DNA of 64,000 nt from CAVPHV01 sp963704825 (GTDB lineage: Bacteria > Actinomycetota > Acidimicrobiia > Spongiisociales > UBA5794). The DNA lies in assembly GCA_963704825.1 (NCBI GenBank), contig CAVPHV010000014.1:186001-250000 (forward strand), given 5' to 3'. A program made the translations under genes and the position numbers. The notes under the pieces were generated by a model. That model was not told the origin of the DNA, ran no database searches, and saw nothing but the letters and a program-made list of their open reading frames with translations. Positions 16,877 through 24,980 of this stretch are shown piece after piece (positions within the stretch are counted from its first letter, which is position 1; every line of letters starts with the position of its first letter).

Positions 16877-17736
16877 TAGGTGGTCTCTTCCGTGAGACGA
16901 CCAAGGCGAGCGGTGATCTCCTGTTCCATGCGGCGGATGTGGTCGCCGACGAGGTCGCCCGGGTCAAGCGTTGGATCGGTGACGAGCGGCATCAGGTCCA
17001 TGGCGTAGATGAGGGCTTCGGCGGAGTCCACGGCGTGGCTCTCCGAGAAGGTGGCGTGGGCGAGGCGTCGCCCGGCGGTTGCCAGGTCGTAGCGTTTGCC
17101 GCCCGAAACCTGCGAGTCGTAGACACCCATGAGCGCGGCGGCGAGGTTCTCGCGATCGGTGACGTCGAAGACCACCTTGTCCTCGTCGCACATCCAGTCG
17201 AGGTCGCGCCACACTTCGCAGCCGTATACCGCAGACGGCCGCACTTCCACGGTGACGTTCTGCACTGCGGCGATGGTGCGCAGCGCCACCGCCACGTGAG
17301 TGTCGTGCTTGTCGGCGAGGTTGTGGGTGTAGATGACGTCGGGGGCGGCGGCGGTGATCAAGGCGGCGAGTTCCGACACGATGGCGCCGTTGGCACCGTC
17401 CTTGGCGGCGCTGGATGGGTAGTCGAGAAGTGCAACCGCGCCGTACTCGCCGACCACTCCGGCCTTCTTCTCCTCAACGATGCGAACGGCGCGCATCTCA
17501 TCGTCGGTGTACTCGGCGTAGTGCGCCGCGCGGGGGCTGCCGGCCCCGTCGGTGACGGTGACTGCAAAGAACCAGCGGTCATCGCGCCCGAAGCACGAAA
17601 GGATGCCGTGGTGGGCCATGATCGGGATGTCGTCCTGGTGGGCACCGATCGCCATGTGGGTGGTGCGGGTGGTCGCGTCGTCGGTGTCGAGGCCGTCGGG
17701 AACGTAGATCTGGGCGCCGTCATTGGTCAGTTGCAT
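16876..17736 (-). CDS. PIG-L/LmbE-family N-acetylglucosamine deacetylase
   Basis: A 286-residue zinc deacetylase. The metal motif AHQDD is at residues 32-36, and a later THNLADKHDTH block supplies the third ligand and catalytic region. The family removes acetyl from GlcNAc-containing substrates (GlcNAc-PI, MshB, BshB, chitobiose). Here the gene lies between a ROK kinase and a hexosaminidase, so it may replace NagA in GlcNAc use, acting on GlcNAc or its 6-phosphate. The ATG lies inside the end of the ROK gene (10-base overlap), indicating coupling. Which form of the sugar is deacetylated is inference. Confidence 0.85.
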   Translation of the reverse strand: MQLTNDGAQIYVPDGLDTDDATTRTTHMAIGAHQDDIPIMAHHGILSCFGRDDRWFFAVTVTDGAGSPRAAHYAEYTDDEMRAVRIVEEKKAGVVGEYGAVALLDYPSSAAKDGANGAIVSELAALITAAAPDVIYTHNLADKHDTHVAVALRTIAAVQNVTVEVRPSAVYGCEVWRDLDWMCDEDKVVFDVTDRENLAAALMGVYDSQVSGGKRYDLATAGRRLAHATFSESHAVDSAEALIYAMDLMPLVTDPTLDPGDLVGDHIRRMEQEITARLGRLTEETT

Positions 17737-19139
17737 GGAGGCTCCTTCTGTTCGATCGAGGGGAGACTGGCGGCGGCCACCGACTGGCCCACCCGTTTCA
17801 TCCGCTCGTCGGGCACGTGCAATTCGATAGAGAGTTCGGGGAACTCGCCGGCCAGGACCTTGCGGGCCTCCGTGACGATGATCTCACCGCCGTGGCCCGA
17901 GGTGACCCGCCCGAGCACCAGCACGTGAGCGACGTCGTAGAAGTCGGCGTAGTGGGCCAGGGTGTAGCCGAGCCATATTCCGACGGTCTGGTAGATCGCA
18001 GCCACCCGCTCGTCGCCGGCGGTCATCAGGTCTTGGATGGTCTCCAGCTTTCGGGCGGGAGTGAGGGCCTCGTCGAGTTCGATCCCGGCTCGGGCGGCGA
18101 GTCGGATGACACCGGTTTGGCAGAAGTACTGGACCCCGCAGCCGACGTCCCCGGACCATTCGTCGGCCGGGGCGCTGGGCTGGTAGTCGATCGGGGCGAA
18201 GGCCAGTTCGTTGAGCCAGCGGGTGATGGTGCCTTTCGCGGTCACACACCCGGCAGCCTCACTCGAGCCCATGGCTATCCCCAGAACGGAGTTGACCCCG
18301 AGGCTCATCGATCCGGCGAGAGCGGTGACTTCACCGTCGTTGACCACATTGAGCGGCAAGCCCCACTCGTCCCTGATCCGGACGAAGAGATCACGAGCCT
18401 GCGAGTCGAAGTCTTCGCGAGACAGTCCTCGGAACAGTGACGCGGCACGGACGCGGTCGTCGATCCAGACCCCGGCCGAACTGCCACCGATGGCATCGAC
18501 GCGGGGGAGGTACTCGGCGGCCCGGCGCAGGCCTGAGCTGATGTGGTCGTAGTGGTAGGCAACGTCGGCAGCGTCCCGGGGCATCCACGGGAACTCCTCC
18601 GCGTAGACCGCTTCACCGTCGATGACGGCGCTGACCTTGTAGTCGCTGGCGCCGAGGTCGAACCCGATGCGGTTGCCGTCGAGGTGCCGACCCAGGGCCA
18701 CGGTTGGCTCGTCTGAGTTGGGTACGTCGGCTGCCGACACAACCTGGATGGTGAACGCCGTCTCGTACACCCGGGTCATGAAATCGAAGTCGAAGGCGCG
18801 AGAACCCTCCGCTGAGTAGACCTGTTGCAGATGACGACCGATCTCGGTGGGCCCGCCGACGAGCAGGCATGAGGCTCCTCGCTGCCAGAGCAGGAACTTC
18901 ACCAGTCGTTCGACGTGGGCCAGGTTGGCGGCGGCCTGCGGGTGGTCATCGGCAAAGACGACCGTCTCGAAGGTGGAGATCGCCCCATCGGGCCGCTTCA
19001 AGCCGAGGCGGAGTGGGGTTCCCCGACCTGAGGCCTCGACGGCGGCGAGGAAAGCTCGGTTGGCCAGAACCGCCGGTCGGAATCCGGGATCGAGCGGAGG
19101 AACCGTGGGCGGCGCGATGAGGAATGGGGAGGCTTCCAC
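17727..19139 (-). CDS. ROK-family sugar kinase with N-terminal extension
   Basis: A 470-residue protein whose ROK domain starts late. The phosphate loop FDLGASDYK is at about 160-168 and the catalytic pair is Asn267-Asp268 (VVNDGEVTALAG). The usual ROK zinc motif CxCGxxGCxE is not present; the region reads DVGCGVQYFCQTG instead. The first 150 residues are an extra domain with no match I recognise. The protein probably phosphorylates an amino sugar such as GlcNAc or GlcN. It is the first gene of the amino-sugar operon and overlaps the deacetylase start by ten bases. No helix-turn-helix is visible, so a repressor role is unlikely. Confidence 0.8.
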   Translation of the reverse strand: MEASPFLIAPPTVPPLDPGFRPAVLANRAFLAAVEASGRGTPLRLGLKRPDGAISTFETVVFADDHPQAAANLAHVERLVKFLLWQRGASCLLVGGPTEIGRHLQQVYSAEGSRAFDFDFMTRVYETAFTIQVVSAADVPNSDEPTVALGRHLDGNRIGFDLGASDYKVSAVIDGEAVYAEEFPWMPRDAADVAYHYDHISSGLRRAAEYLPRVDAIGGSSAGVWIDDRVRAASLFRGLSREDFDSQARDLFVRIRDEWGLPLNVVNDGEVTALAGSMSLGVNSVLGIAMGSSEAAGCVTAKGTITRWLNELAFAPIDYQPSAPADEWSGDVGCGVQYFCQTGVIRLAARAGIELDEALTPARKLETIQDLMTAGDERVAAIYQTVGIWLGYTLAHYADFYDVAHVLVLGRVTSGHGGEIIVTEARKVLAGEFPELSIELHVPDERMKRVGQSVAAASLPSIEQKEPPCN

Positions 19140-19265
19140 TGGACATCTCCAAGCTCAGGATCGAGGACGGGCGGCGCCGGGCCGACGGCGCGAATACTAA
19201 GACATCCGGGTGGGGGTCAAGCGGTCGGGATCGCGAGCCCGATTCCAGCACTAGCCTTCGGCGCC

Positions 19266-20729
19266 GTGAGCAACAAGAAGAGCGAGCTGGGCGTTACCCC
19301 TCTCAGCGAAGACGTTTCCGCCTGGTACAACGAGCTGGTCATCAAGGCCGAGCTGGCCGACCGCGGGCCCGCCAAAGGCACGATGGTGATCCGGCCCTAC
19401 GGCTACACCATCTGGGAGCTGCTGCAGAGCCAGCTCGATCAGCGGTTCAAAGACACCGGGCATGTCAACGCCTACTTCCCGCTGTTCATCCCCGAGAGCT
19501 ACCTCAAGCGCGAGGCCGACCATGTCGAGGGGTTCTCCCCTGAGCTGGCGGTTGTCACCCATGCCGGTGGCAAGGAACTCGAGGAGCCGCTCGTAGTGCG
19601 CCCCACCTCCGAAACGGTGATCGGCGAGATGTACGCCCGGTGGATCTCGTCGTATCGGGACCTGCCGGTGCTGATCAACACCTGGAACAACGTCGTGCGG
19701 TGGGAGCTGCGTCCCCGCATCTTCCTGCGCACCACCGAGTTCCTGTGGCAGGAGGGCCACACCGCCCACGCCGATGAGGCGGAGGCGATGGACGAGACTC
19801 TCCAGATGCTCGACGTGTACGGCGAGTTCGCTCGCAACGTGGCGGCGATTCCGATGATCGAGGGCGAGAAGACCCCGGGGGAGCGTTTCGCCGGGGCCGT
19901 CCGCACGTACACCATTGAGGGCATGATGCGCGATGGCAAGGCGCTGCAGTCCGGTACGTCGCACTACCTCGGGACCAACTTCGCCAAGGCGTTCGACATC
20001 ACGTTCCAGGACAAGGAGAATCAGCTCCAGTTCGTCCACACGACCTCGTGGGGGATGTCGACCCGGATGATTGGGGCGGTGATCCTGGCCCACGGCGACG
20101 ACCAAGGTCTGGTGCTGCCGCCGCGGCTGGCACCTATTCAGATCGTGATCGTTCCCATCGGCCGCGGCGACGACGGCGACGCAGCGGCGGCCAAGGCGGA
20201 AGAGATCGCTACCGAGCTGCAGGCTGCCGGAATCCGGGTCAACGTCGACGATCGGGACATGTCGCCTGGGTTCAAGTTCAACGATTGGGAGCTCAAGGGC
20301 GTTCCGCTGCGCGTCGAGTTGGGGCCGCGTGATCTCGTTGCCGGCCATGTCGTCGTCGCCCACCGGGTCGGCAAGACCGACGAAAAGGGCCGAGCGGTCA
20401 AGGAGCAGATCCCATTCGAGGACTTCGTGGCGCGAGCCCCGCAGATGCTCGACGACTACCACGACTTCCTTCTTGCCCGCGCCGAGTCGTTCCGCGACGG
20501 GCGCACCGCCATCGTCGACGATTGGGCCGGGTTCGACGGGCAGGTCGGGGTCGGGTTCGCAGTGGCGTTCCACTGTGGCCGTCCCGAATGCGAAGACGAC
20601 ATCAAGTCAGAAACCGCTGCCACCCCCCGCTGCATCCCGAACGAAGGTCGGCCCGCCGAGGGCACCTGCATCCGCTGCGACCAGCCATCCGCCTACGGCA
20701 AACGCATCATCTTCGGCCGCGCCTACTAG
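19266..20729 (+). CDS. proS: Prolyl-tRNA synthetase, archaeal/eukaryotic-type
   Basis: A 487-residue class II synthetase that charges tRNA-Pro. It opens directly with the catalytic domain (LSEDVSAWYNELVIKAELAD) and has motif-2-type PRIFLRTTEFLWQEGHTAH and the motif 3 region. It lacks the roughly 180-residue editing insertion of typical bacterial ProRS, as in the short archaeal-type enzymes. The C-terminal zinc-binding-like domain contains FHCGRPECEDD and TCIRCDQP. GTG is the start, a short distance from the divergent ROK gene. The editing domain may be absent or supplied elsewhere. Confidence 0.93.
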   Translation: MSNKKSELGVTPLSEDVSAWYNELVIKAELADRGPAKGTMVIRPYGYTIWELLQSQLDQRFKDTGHVNAYFPLFIPESYLKREADHVEGFSPELAVVTHAGGKELEEPLVVRPTSETVIGEMYARWISSYRDLPVLINTWNNVVRWELRPRIFLRTTEFLWQEGHTAHADEAEAMDETLQMLDVYGEFARNVAAIPMIEGEKTPGERFAGAVRTYTIEGMMRDGKALQSGTSHYLGTNFAKAFDITFQDKENQLQFVHTTSWGMSTRMIGAVILAHGDDQGLVLPPRLAPIQIVIVPIGRGDDGDAAAAKAEEIATELQAAGIRVNVDDRDMSPGFKFNDWELKGVPLRVELGPRDLVAGHVVVAHRVGKTDEKGRAVKEQIPFEDFVARAPQMLDDYHDFLLARAESFRDGRTAIVDDWAGFDGQVGVGFAVAFHCGRPECEDDIKSETAATPRCIPNEGRPAEGTCIRCDQPSAYGKRIIFGRAY

Positions 20730-20884
20730 AGCGAGCCTCACCCTTGGCGGCTGAACCTCGTGTCCGTCCGGACCTTGACCGCTCCCTCGAGCACCCGCAT
20801 GAACGCCTGTCAGGTCTGCGACCTTGCCGGTGACATATGCTGTAGGAGCGGGCATCGGGCCCGCCGATGTGGACGGAGGGGACC

Positions 20885-21427
20885 ATGGCCTCGGACGAGG
20901 CCCGGTTCGACGGCTTGTACGACCGCCACTACCGCGAGGTTCTGGCGTACTGCTTGCGCCGCTGTGACCCAGTCGACGGCTATGCCGCCGCCAACGAGGT
21001 GTTCGAAATCGCCTGGCGTCGGATCGACGAGCTACCAGAGGGAGAGGGCGAGCTTCCGTGGCTCTACGTCGTAGCTCGCCGCGTCGTATGGAAGCAGCGG
21101 CGCAGCAGTCTTCGATTCCGGCGTCTTATGACGCGGGCCGGCAGCCTGCCGGAGCCACGCCAACCGGATCCTGCGACGGTTGTCGTGCAGCGCGCCGAGT
21201 ACGAAAGGGTGCTCGAGGCCGCCCATCGACTCAGTCGGCAAGATCAAGAGGTGCTGCAGCTGGCCGCATGGGAGGGTCTGCCGCATGCCCAAATCGCCGA
21301 GATCTTGGGCTGCTCGGTTGATGCTGTCGACCAACGCTTGCACCGAGCCAAGGTCAGGCTGACCAAGCTCTACCAAGCCGTCGTCCCCGCCGGCAGCGGC
21401 GTAGCCGAGGGAGGTGGGCATCCGTGA
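20885..21427 (+). CDS. ECF-type RNA polymerase sigma factor
   Basis: A 180-residue sigma-70 family protein. Region 2 spans about residues 10-70 (DGLYDRHYREVLAYCLRRC, then AANEVFEIAWRRIDELP). Region 4 spans about 115-165, with the helix-turn-helix AQIAEILGCSVDAVDQRLHRAKVRL. There is no region 1 or 3, which places it in the ECF group. The ATG at 20885 follows GGAGGGG; an ATG 18 nt upstream is less likely. The next gene starts within its stop (GTGA), the usual layout for a sigma factor and its membrane-bound partner. The signal is unknown. Confidence 0.88.
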   Translation: MASDEARFDGLYDRHYREVLAYCLRRCDPVDGYAAANEVFEIAWRRIDELPEGEGELPWLYVVARRVVWKQRRSSLRFRRLMTRAGSLPEPRQPDPATVVVQRAEYERVLEAAHRLSRQDQEVLQLAAWEGLPHAQIAEILGCSVDAVDQRLHRAKVRLTKLYQAVVPAGSGVAEGGGHP

Positions 21428-22098
21428 ACGGAGAAGAACAGGTGTATGCGCTGTTCGTGCAGGCGAATCCCGTACCGGATCCGGCCGGGCTGTCGCTCAC
21501 GCTCGAGACAACCAAACCGCTCCTGCAACCAGCCGAGGAGGGGAGAGGGATCATGTTGACGGAAGAACGCTCGAAGACCGAAGCCCCCAAGCAGAAACGC
21601 TCGTGGTCGCGCCCATTGGCGGCAGCCACCGGAGCGTTCGTGCTCATCTTGGCCGTTGGGGGAATTGCGTGGTGGCTTGCCGCCGAGGCGGACCCGTTGG
21701 TAGTTGCCGCCGAGGATGCCGACACCACGGTCACCTTCGACGGGCAGGTCGTGTACGCCGGCCCCGAGTTGGTGAGCAGGGGGTATGTGGAGTTCACGTT
21801 CCTGAACGGGTTTGACGTAGCCGCGACCCTGGTCGGGTGGCGCTTCTACGACCAGGCGGGACTCGATGCGGAGCTCGCCCGGTTTGGCCTGGGCGACGAG
21901 CTGGCGCTGGAGCAGGACGCTCCGCCCCCCGCCAATGCCGTCACCCAGTTCGAGATGCGTGTGCCTGCCGGCGGTGAGGAGGTGGCGCGTGTGTTCATGC
22001 CCCCGGGCTGGTACCTGGTGGATGTCGTGACGGCGGAGAGCGGCTACGCCGATTACGCATGGAGGGGCGACGCCATCGTTGAGGTTGTGCCGGAGTAG
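21424..22098 (+). CDS. Membrane-anchored protein paired with the ECF sigma factor (possible anti-sigma)
   Basis: A 224-residue protein with a cytoplasmic head of about 60 residues, one membrane helix (about 65-86, PLAAATGAFVLILAVGGIAWWL) and an extracytoplasmic beta-rich domain (about 90-224) that starts DADTTVTFDGQVVYAG. The layout and the four-base overlap with the sigma gene suggest an anti-sigma factor. The head lacks a visible zinc-binding HxxxCxxC motif, and no anti-sigma domain could be assigned. The external domain could sense or bind something at the surface. Sole evidence for regulation is position. Confidence 0.6.
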   Translation: MNGEEQVYALFVQANPVPDPAGLSLTLETTKPLLQPAEEGRGIMLTEERSKTEAPKQKRSWSRPLAAATGAFVLILAVGGIAWWLAAEADPLVVAAEDADTTVTFDGQVVYAGPELVSRGYVEFTFLNGFDVAATLVGWRFYDQAGLDAELARFGLGDELALEQDAPPPANAVTQFEMRVPAGGEEVARVFMPPGWYLVDVVTAESGYADYAWRGDAIVEVVPE

Positions 22099-22155
22099 TG
22101 CTCACTCGTCGCCGGGCAGCCAGGTTTCGAGGGCGTTAGGCCGCCCCCTCCGAGC

Positions 22156-22173
22156 CTCCGCCCGGCGGCGGAG
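22156..22173. terminator. Possible hairpin terminator between convergent genes
   Basis: CTCCGCC at 22156-22162 pairs perfectly with GGCGGAG at 22167-22173 across a four-base loop. It lies in the 165-bp gap between the convergent sigma/anti-sigma pair and the large lipoprotein gene. There is no T-tract, so a rho-independent function is uncertain. Confidence 0.4.
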
Positions 22174-22263
22174 CCCTACCTCCCCCCACCCTTCGAGCGA
22201 GGGCACCATGCGGCGTGGCACCGCGGCCGCGTGCTCGCCGCTTCTGGTGTTTTTCGGCGGAAC

Positions 22264-24855
22264 CTAGCCACCGGGTCCGATCATGAAGAACGCCGCGATC
22301 TCTTCGGCGGGGTACAGCGTCTCACACGGGATCCCGTTGAGGTCGGCGTCCATACGGTCGGGGGCACCTTCTCGGACCCAGTATGCAACGGCCGCGGAGA
22401 AGTCGAACCCGGCGGGTTCAAGATCCCGACAGAACAGCCCGGTCTCGGTCGGTAGACCGACGAGGAACCCGGAGGCGTCCACCGCGCCGGCCTCGTCGCA
22501 TGGGATACCATTGCCGTCGCCGTCGAGGTTGCTGGGCCTGCCGTACCCAACCCAGTAGGCCACGATCTGCTCGAGATCGAACTCGCCGACCAGGGACTGG
22601 CAGCCCAGGCCTCGACTGACGCCGACGTCATAGCCCGTGCCCCCGGTGAACAGCGGCTGTTGCCACGCCGGGCGCTCAGGCGGGTTGGTCTTGAGTAGCT
22701 CCCACCATTCCTCGTCGGTCAGCCGGCCCTCGTTCGCCCCGCGCCAGAACTCGTAGTACGAGTAGACCCCGCCCTTGGCGATCTGGAACCGTCCCGTGTC
22801 GTCGGGGACGAGGACGTACAGCGTGTCGATGAACCCGGTGCCGATCTCGAGGATGTCGTACGACGTTCGCATGATGTCGGCGATCAGTGCGGCGCGGGTG
22901 TCCTCGTCGGGAAAGTCGCCCGGGAGCTGAGTGCTGTCGGAGGTTTGGATCCACAGCGCCTCCATCGTCGAGCCGATGGTCTCGAGCCACTGGTTGTCCT
23001 CGACGGAGATGGGCCGCCCGGCAAGTTCGTCGGCCGCCAACCTGGCCAGGCGGCCGAGGAAGGTGTCGAGCGCGGCGATCAGTTCGGCGTTCTCGCCACC
23101 GGCCGGCAGCAGACCACGGCTCGAGAGGCCGTCGGAGAGGAGGCCGAGCATCGCCGCCATCCGCGCAAACGCCACCGGATTGGGCTCGACCCAATGCCGC
23201 GGATCGGGATAGTCGACGGGTTCGTAGTCGCCCTCGGCGGCAAAGGACTGCTTGGCGTAGAGGATCGTGTCGTGTTTGAGTTCCGTGTACGACCCGAGGC
23301 CGGTCTGGAGGTCCTTGATCTCCCACGGCTCCGCTTGCATGAAGTCTGGGTAGGCGGCGCCGTGGGGCTGCCAGACCGGTTCGAGGGCATAGAGCCAGGC
23401 GTCATAGACGGTGGATCCCCAGTCGGATGCGGCGCGCTCGGCCACCATTTCGCTGAGGTCGGCGAGCTGTGAGTCGTAGTTCGTCCAGCGTTGCCCGCTA
23501 TCCGGATCGGTCAGGGCTCCTTCTTCCTCCATGATCCGGTACGCCAGTTCGGACCCAAAGGTGGCGACGAGGTCGAGCGGCGTGGCATAACGACGTCCCC
23601 ACGGCGGATCGCCGACCGACGGGTACCTGAGCTGGTCGTAGACGTAGGAATCGACTACGAAGCGGGCGCCCATGATCCGCACCGCGGCTCCCTCCGGGTC
23701 GATCCCAATCGGTCGTGCCGCCAGCAGCGCCTGCCCGACGTTCCCGGCGACGGAGGCGTCGATCTTGGTGGCGTCCTCACGCCATAGCGGAGCCTGATCG
23801 TCGAGTTGGTCCGCTACCTCCAGTGGGGTGTAGTCGTCGGCGAGGCCGACGAGGAAGGCGGTCGGCTCGTAGATGAGGGTCCAGGCGTCGAGTAGTTCGG
23901 GGTTCTCCACCAAAACGCGGGTCGCCAGCGCGGCCAGGAGCATGGGGGCTTCGTACCGAACCGCAAAGTTCTCGTTGCCGAGGAGTGACATGGCCCGGAA
24001 ATAGCGTTCCAAATCGGCGTTGCGGGTGTAGTGGCCCCGTGGCTTGAAGAGGCTGAAGTCGACCAACGCCTCCGTGGAGACTTCGGCGTCGGCAGGGGCG
24101 AGTCCGGTGATCGGCGACGGAACCAGTTGGATTGCCTCGATCGCCAGGGCGACTTCCTGTTGGGCGAGGTCGCCGATTGGGCCGACATCGACCTCGAGCA
24201 AGGTGGCGGCAGCCTCATAGAGTTGGGCAACTCGGTCGGCGGCATCTCCCAGGTCGGTACCGGCCAGCTCATCACGCTGGGCGCGAGCTGCCGTGACGAG
24301 GCCCACCGTGAGGTCTTCGAGGATCGGCAGGAGCTCGGTCTGTTCCAACTCGCGCAGGATCTTCGAGAACGCCAGATGCAGGTAGTGATACCCGACGTCA
24401 GTGGTCACGAAGTAGACCTCGCCCTCGTAGTAAGCCTCCTGGTAAACCGGGTGGAAGAGCGGGTACGCGGCGGGAACGACCACAAACCCCTGCTGCTCGA
24501 GGACCGCGACCGCCGGGGCATCAAGGTCATATTGCATTGAAGCCGGGAGGTAGATTCCCTCGATCGATCCGGGTGTCGCCGGACCGGCGTAGGGCGGGGC
24601 GTCGGTCAAGAGCGGGATCTCTACGAATGGGGCAAATGCGTTGACCGGACGCGGCTGGAGGTTCCCTGCGTTCGGACCCGCCACTGTCGTTGTGGTGGTC
24701 AGCGGCGCAGTGGTGGTGGTTGTCCCCGGCGGCGTCGCGATCGACGTACTCGTGGTCGTCGAGACTTCGGATGTTGCCGTGGGTTCGGCGTCATCACCGC
24801 TGCACGAAGCGGCCGCCAATGCGCCGACAAGGAGGAGGACTACGAGACGTCGCAT
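22264..24855 (-). CDS. DUF3160-like lipoprotein with C-terminal excalibur-like motifs
   Basis: An 863-residue exported protein. The signal peptide MRRLVVLLLVGALAAASC gives a lipobox-like Cys18, followed by a Thr/Ser-rich linker of about 45 residues. The body (about 90-760) resembles DUF3160: long helical segments, AYPLFHPVYQEAYYEGEVYFVTTD, and a late EWWELLKTNPPERPAWQQPLF block. The end holds two Ca-binding-like motifs, DGDGNGIPCD and DADLNGIPCE, each with a paired upstream Cys, as in excalibur domains. The start at the second ATG is chosen because the signal peptide begins there. It is probably cell-surface; activity unknown. Confidence 0.75.
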   Translation of the reverse strand: MRRLVVLLLVGALAAASCSGDDAEPTATSEVSTTTSTSIATPPGTTTTTAPLTTTTTVAGPNAGNLQPRPVNAFAPFVEIPLLTDAPPYAGPATPGSIEGIYLPASMQYDLDAPAVAVLEQQGFVVVPAAYPLFHPVYQEAYYEGEVYFVTTDVGYHYLHLAFSKILRELEQTELLPILEDLTVGLVTAARAQRDELAGTDLGDAADRVAQLYEAAATLLEVDVGPIGDLAQQEVALAIEAIQLVPSPITGLAPADAEVSTEALVDFSLFKPRGHYTRNADLERYFRAMSLLGNENFAVRYEAPMLLAALATRVLVENPELLDAWTLIYEPTAFLVGLADDYTPLEVADQLDDQAPLWREDATKIDASVAGNVGQALLAARPIGIDPEGAAVRIMGARFVVDSYVYDQLRYPSVGDPPWGRRYATPLDLVATFGSELAYRIMEEEGALTDPDSGQRWTNYDSQLADLSEMVAERAASDWGSTVYDAWLYALEPVWQPHGAAYPDFMQAEPWEIKDLQTGLGSYTELKHDTILYAKQSFAAEGDYEPVDYPDPRHWVEPNPVAFARMAAMLGLLSDGLSSRGLLPAGGENAELIAALDTFLGRLARLAADELAGRPISVEDNQWLETIGSTMEALWIQTSDSTQLPGDFPDEDTRAALIADIMRTSYDILEIGTGFIDTLYVLVPDDTGRFQIAKGGVYSYYEFWRGANEGRLTDEEWWELLKTNPPERPAWQQPLFTGGTGYDVGVSRGLGCQSLVGEFDLEQIVAYWVGYGRPSNLDGDGNGIPCDEAGAVDASGFLVGLPTETGLFCRDLEPAGFDFSAAVAYWVREGAPDRMDADLNGIPCETLYPAEEIAAFFMIGPGG

Positions 24856-24980
24856 GACCAATTGCCACCTTCCGGCGGACATGACCGTTGGGCCACGATG
24901 TGGCCGCCCCGCACCGTGGCGCTTGTACCTTCATGATGTGCCGACGCCGACCCTCGAGAAAGGGGCGAAAGTCGGTGCGT

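Noticed and set aside
19251..20573. Minus-strand open frame of 440 residues opposite proS
   Set aside because: It mirrors the proS codons; the translation shows no domain and the proS reading is unambiguous.
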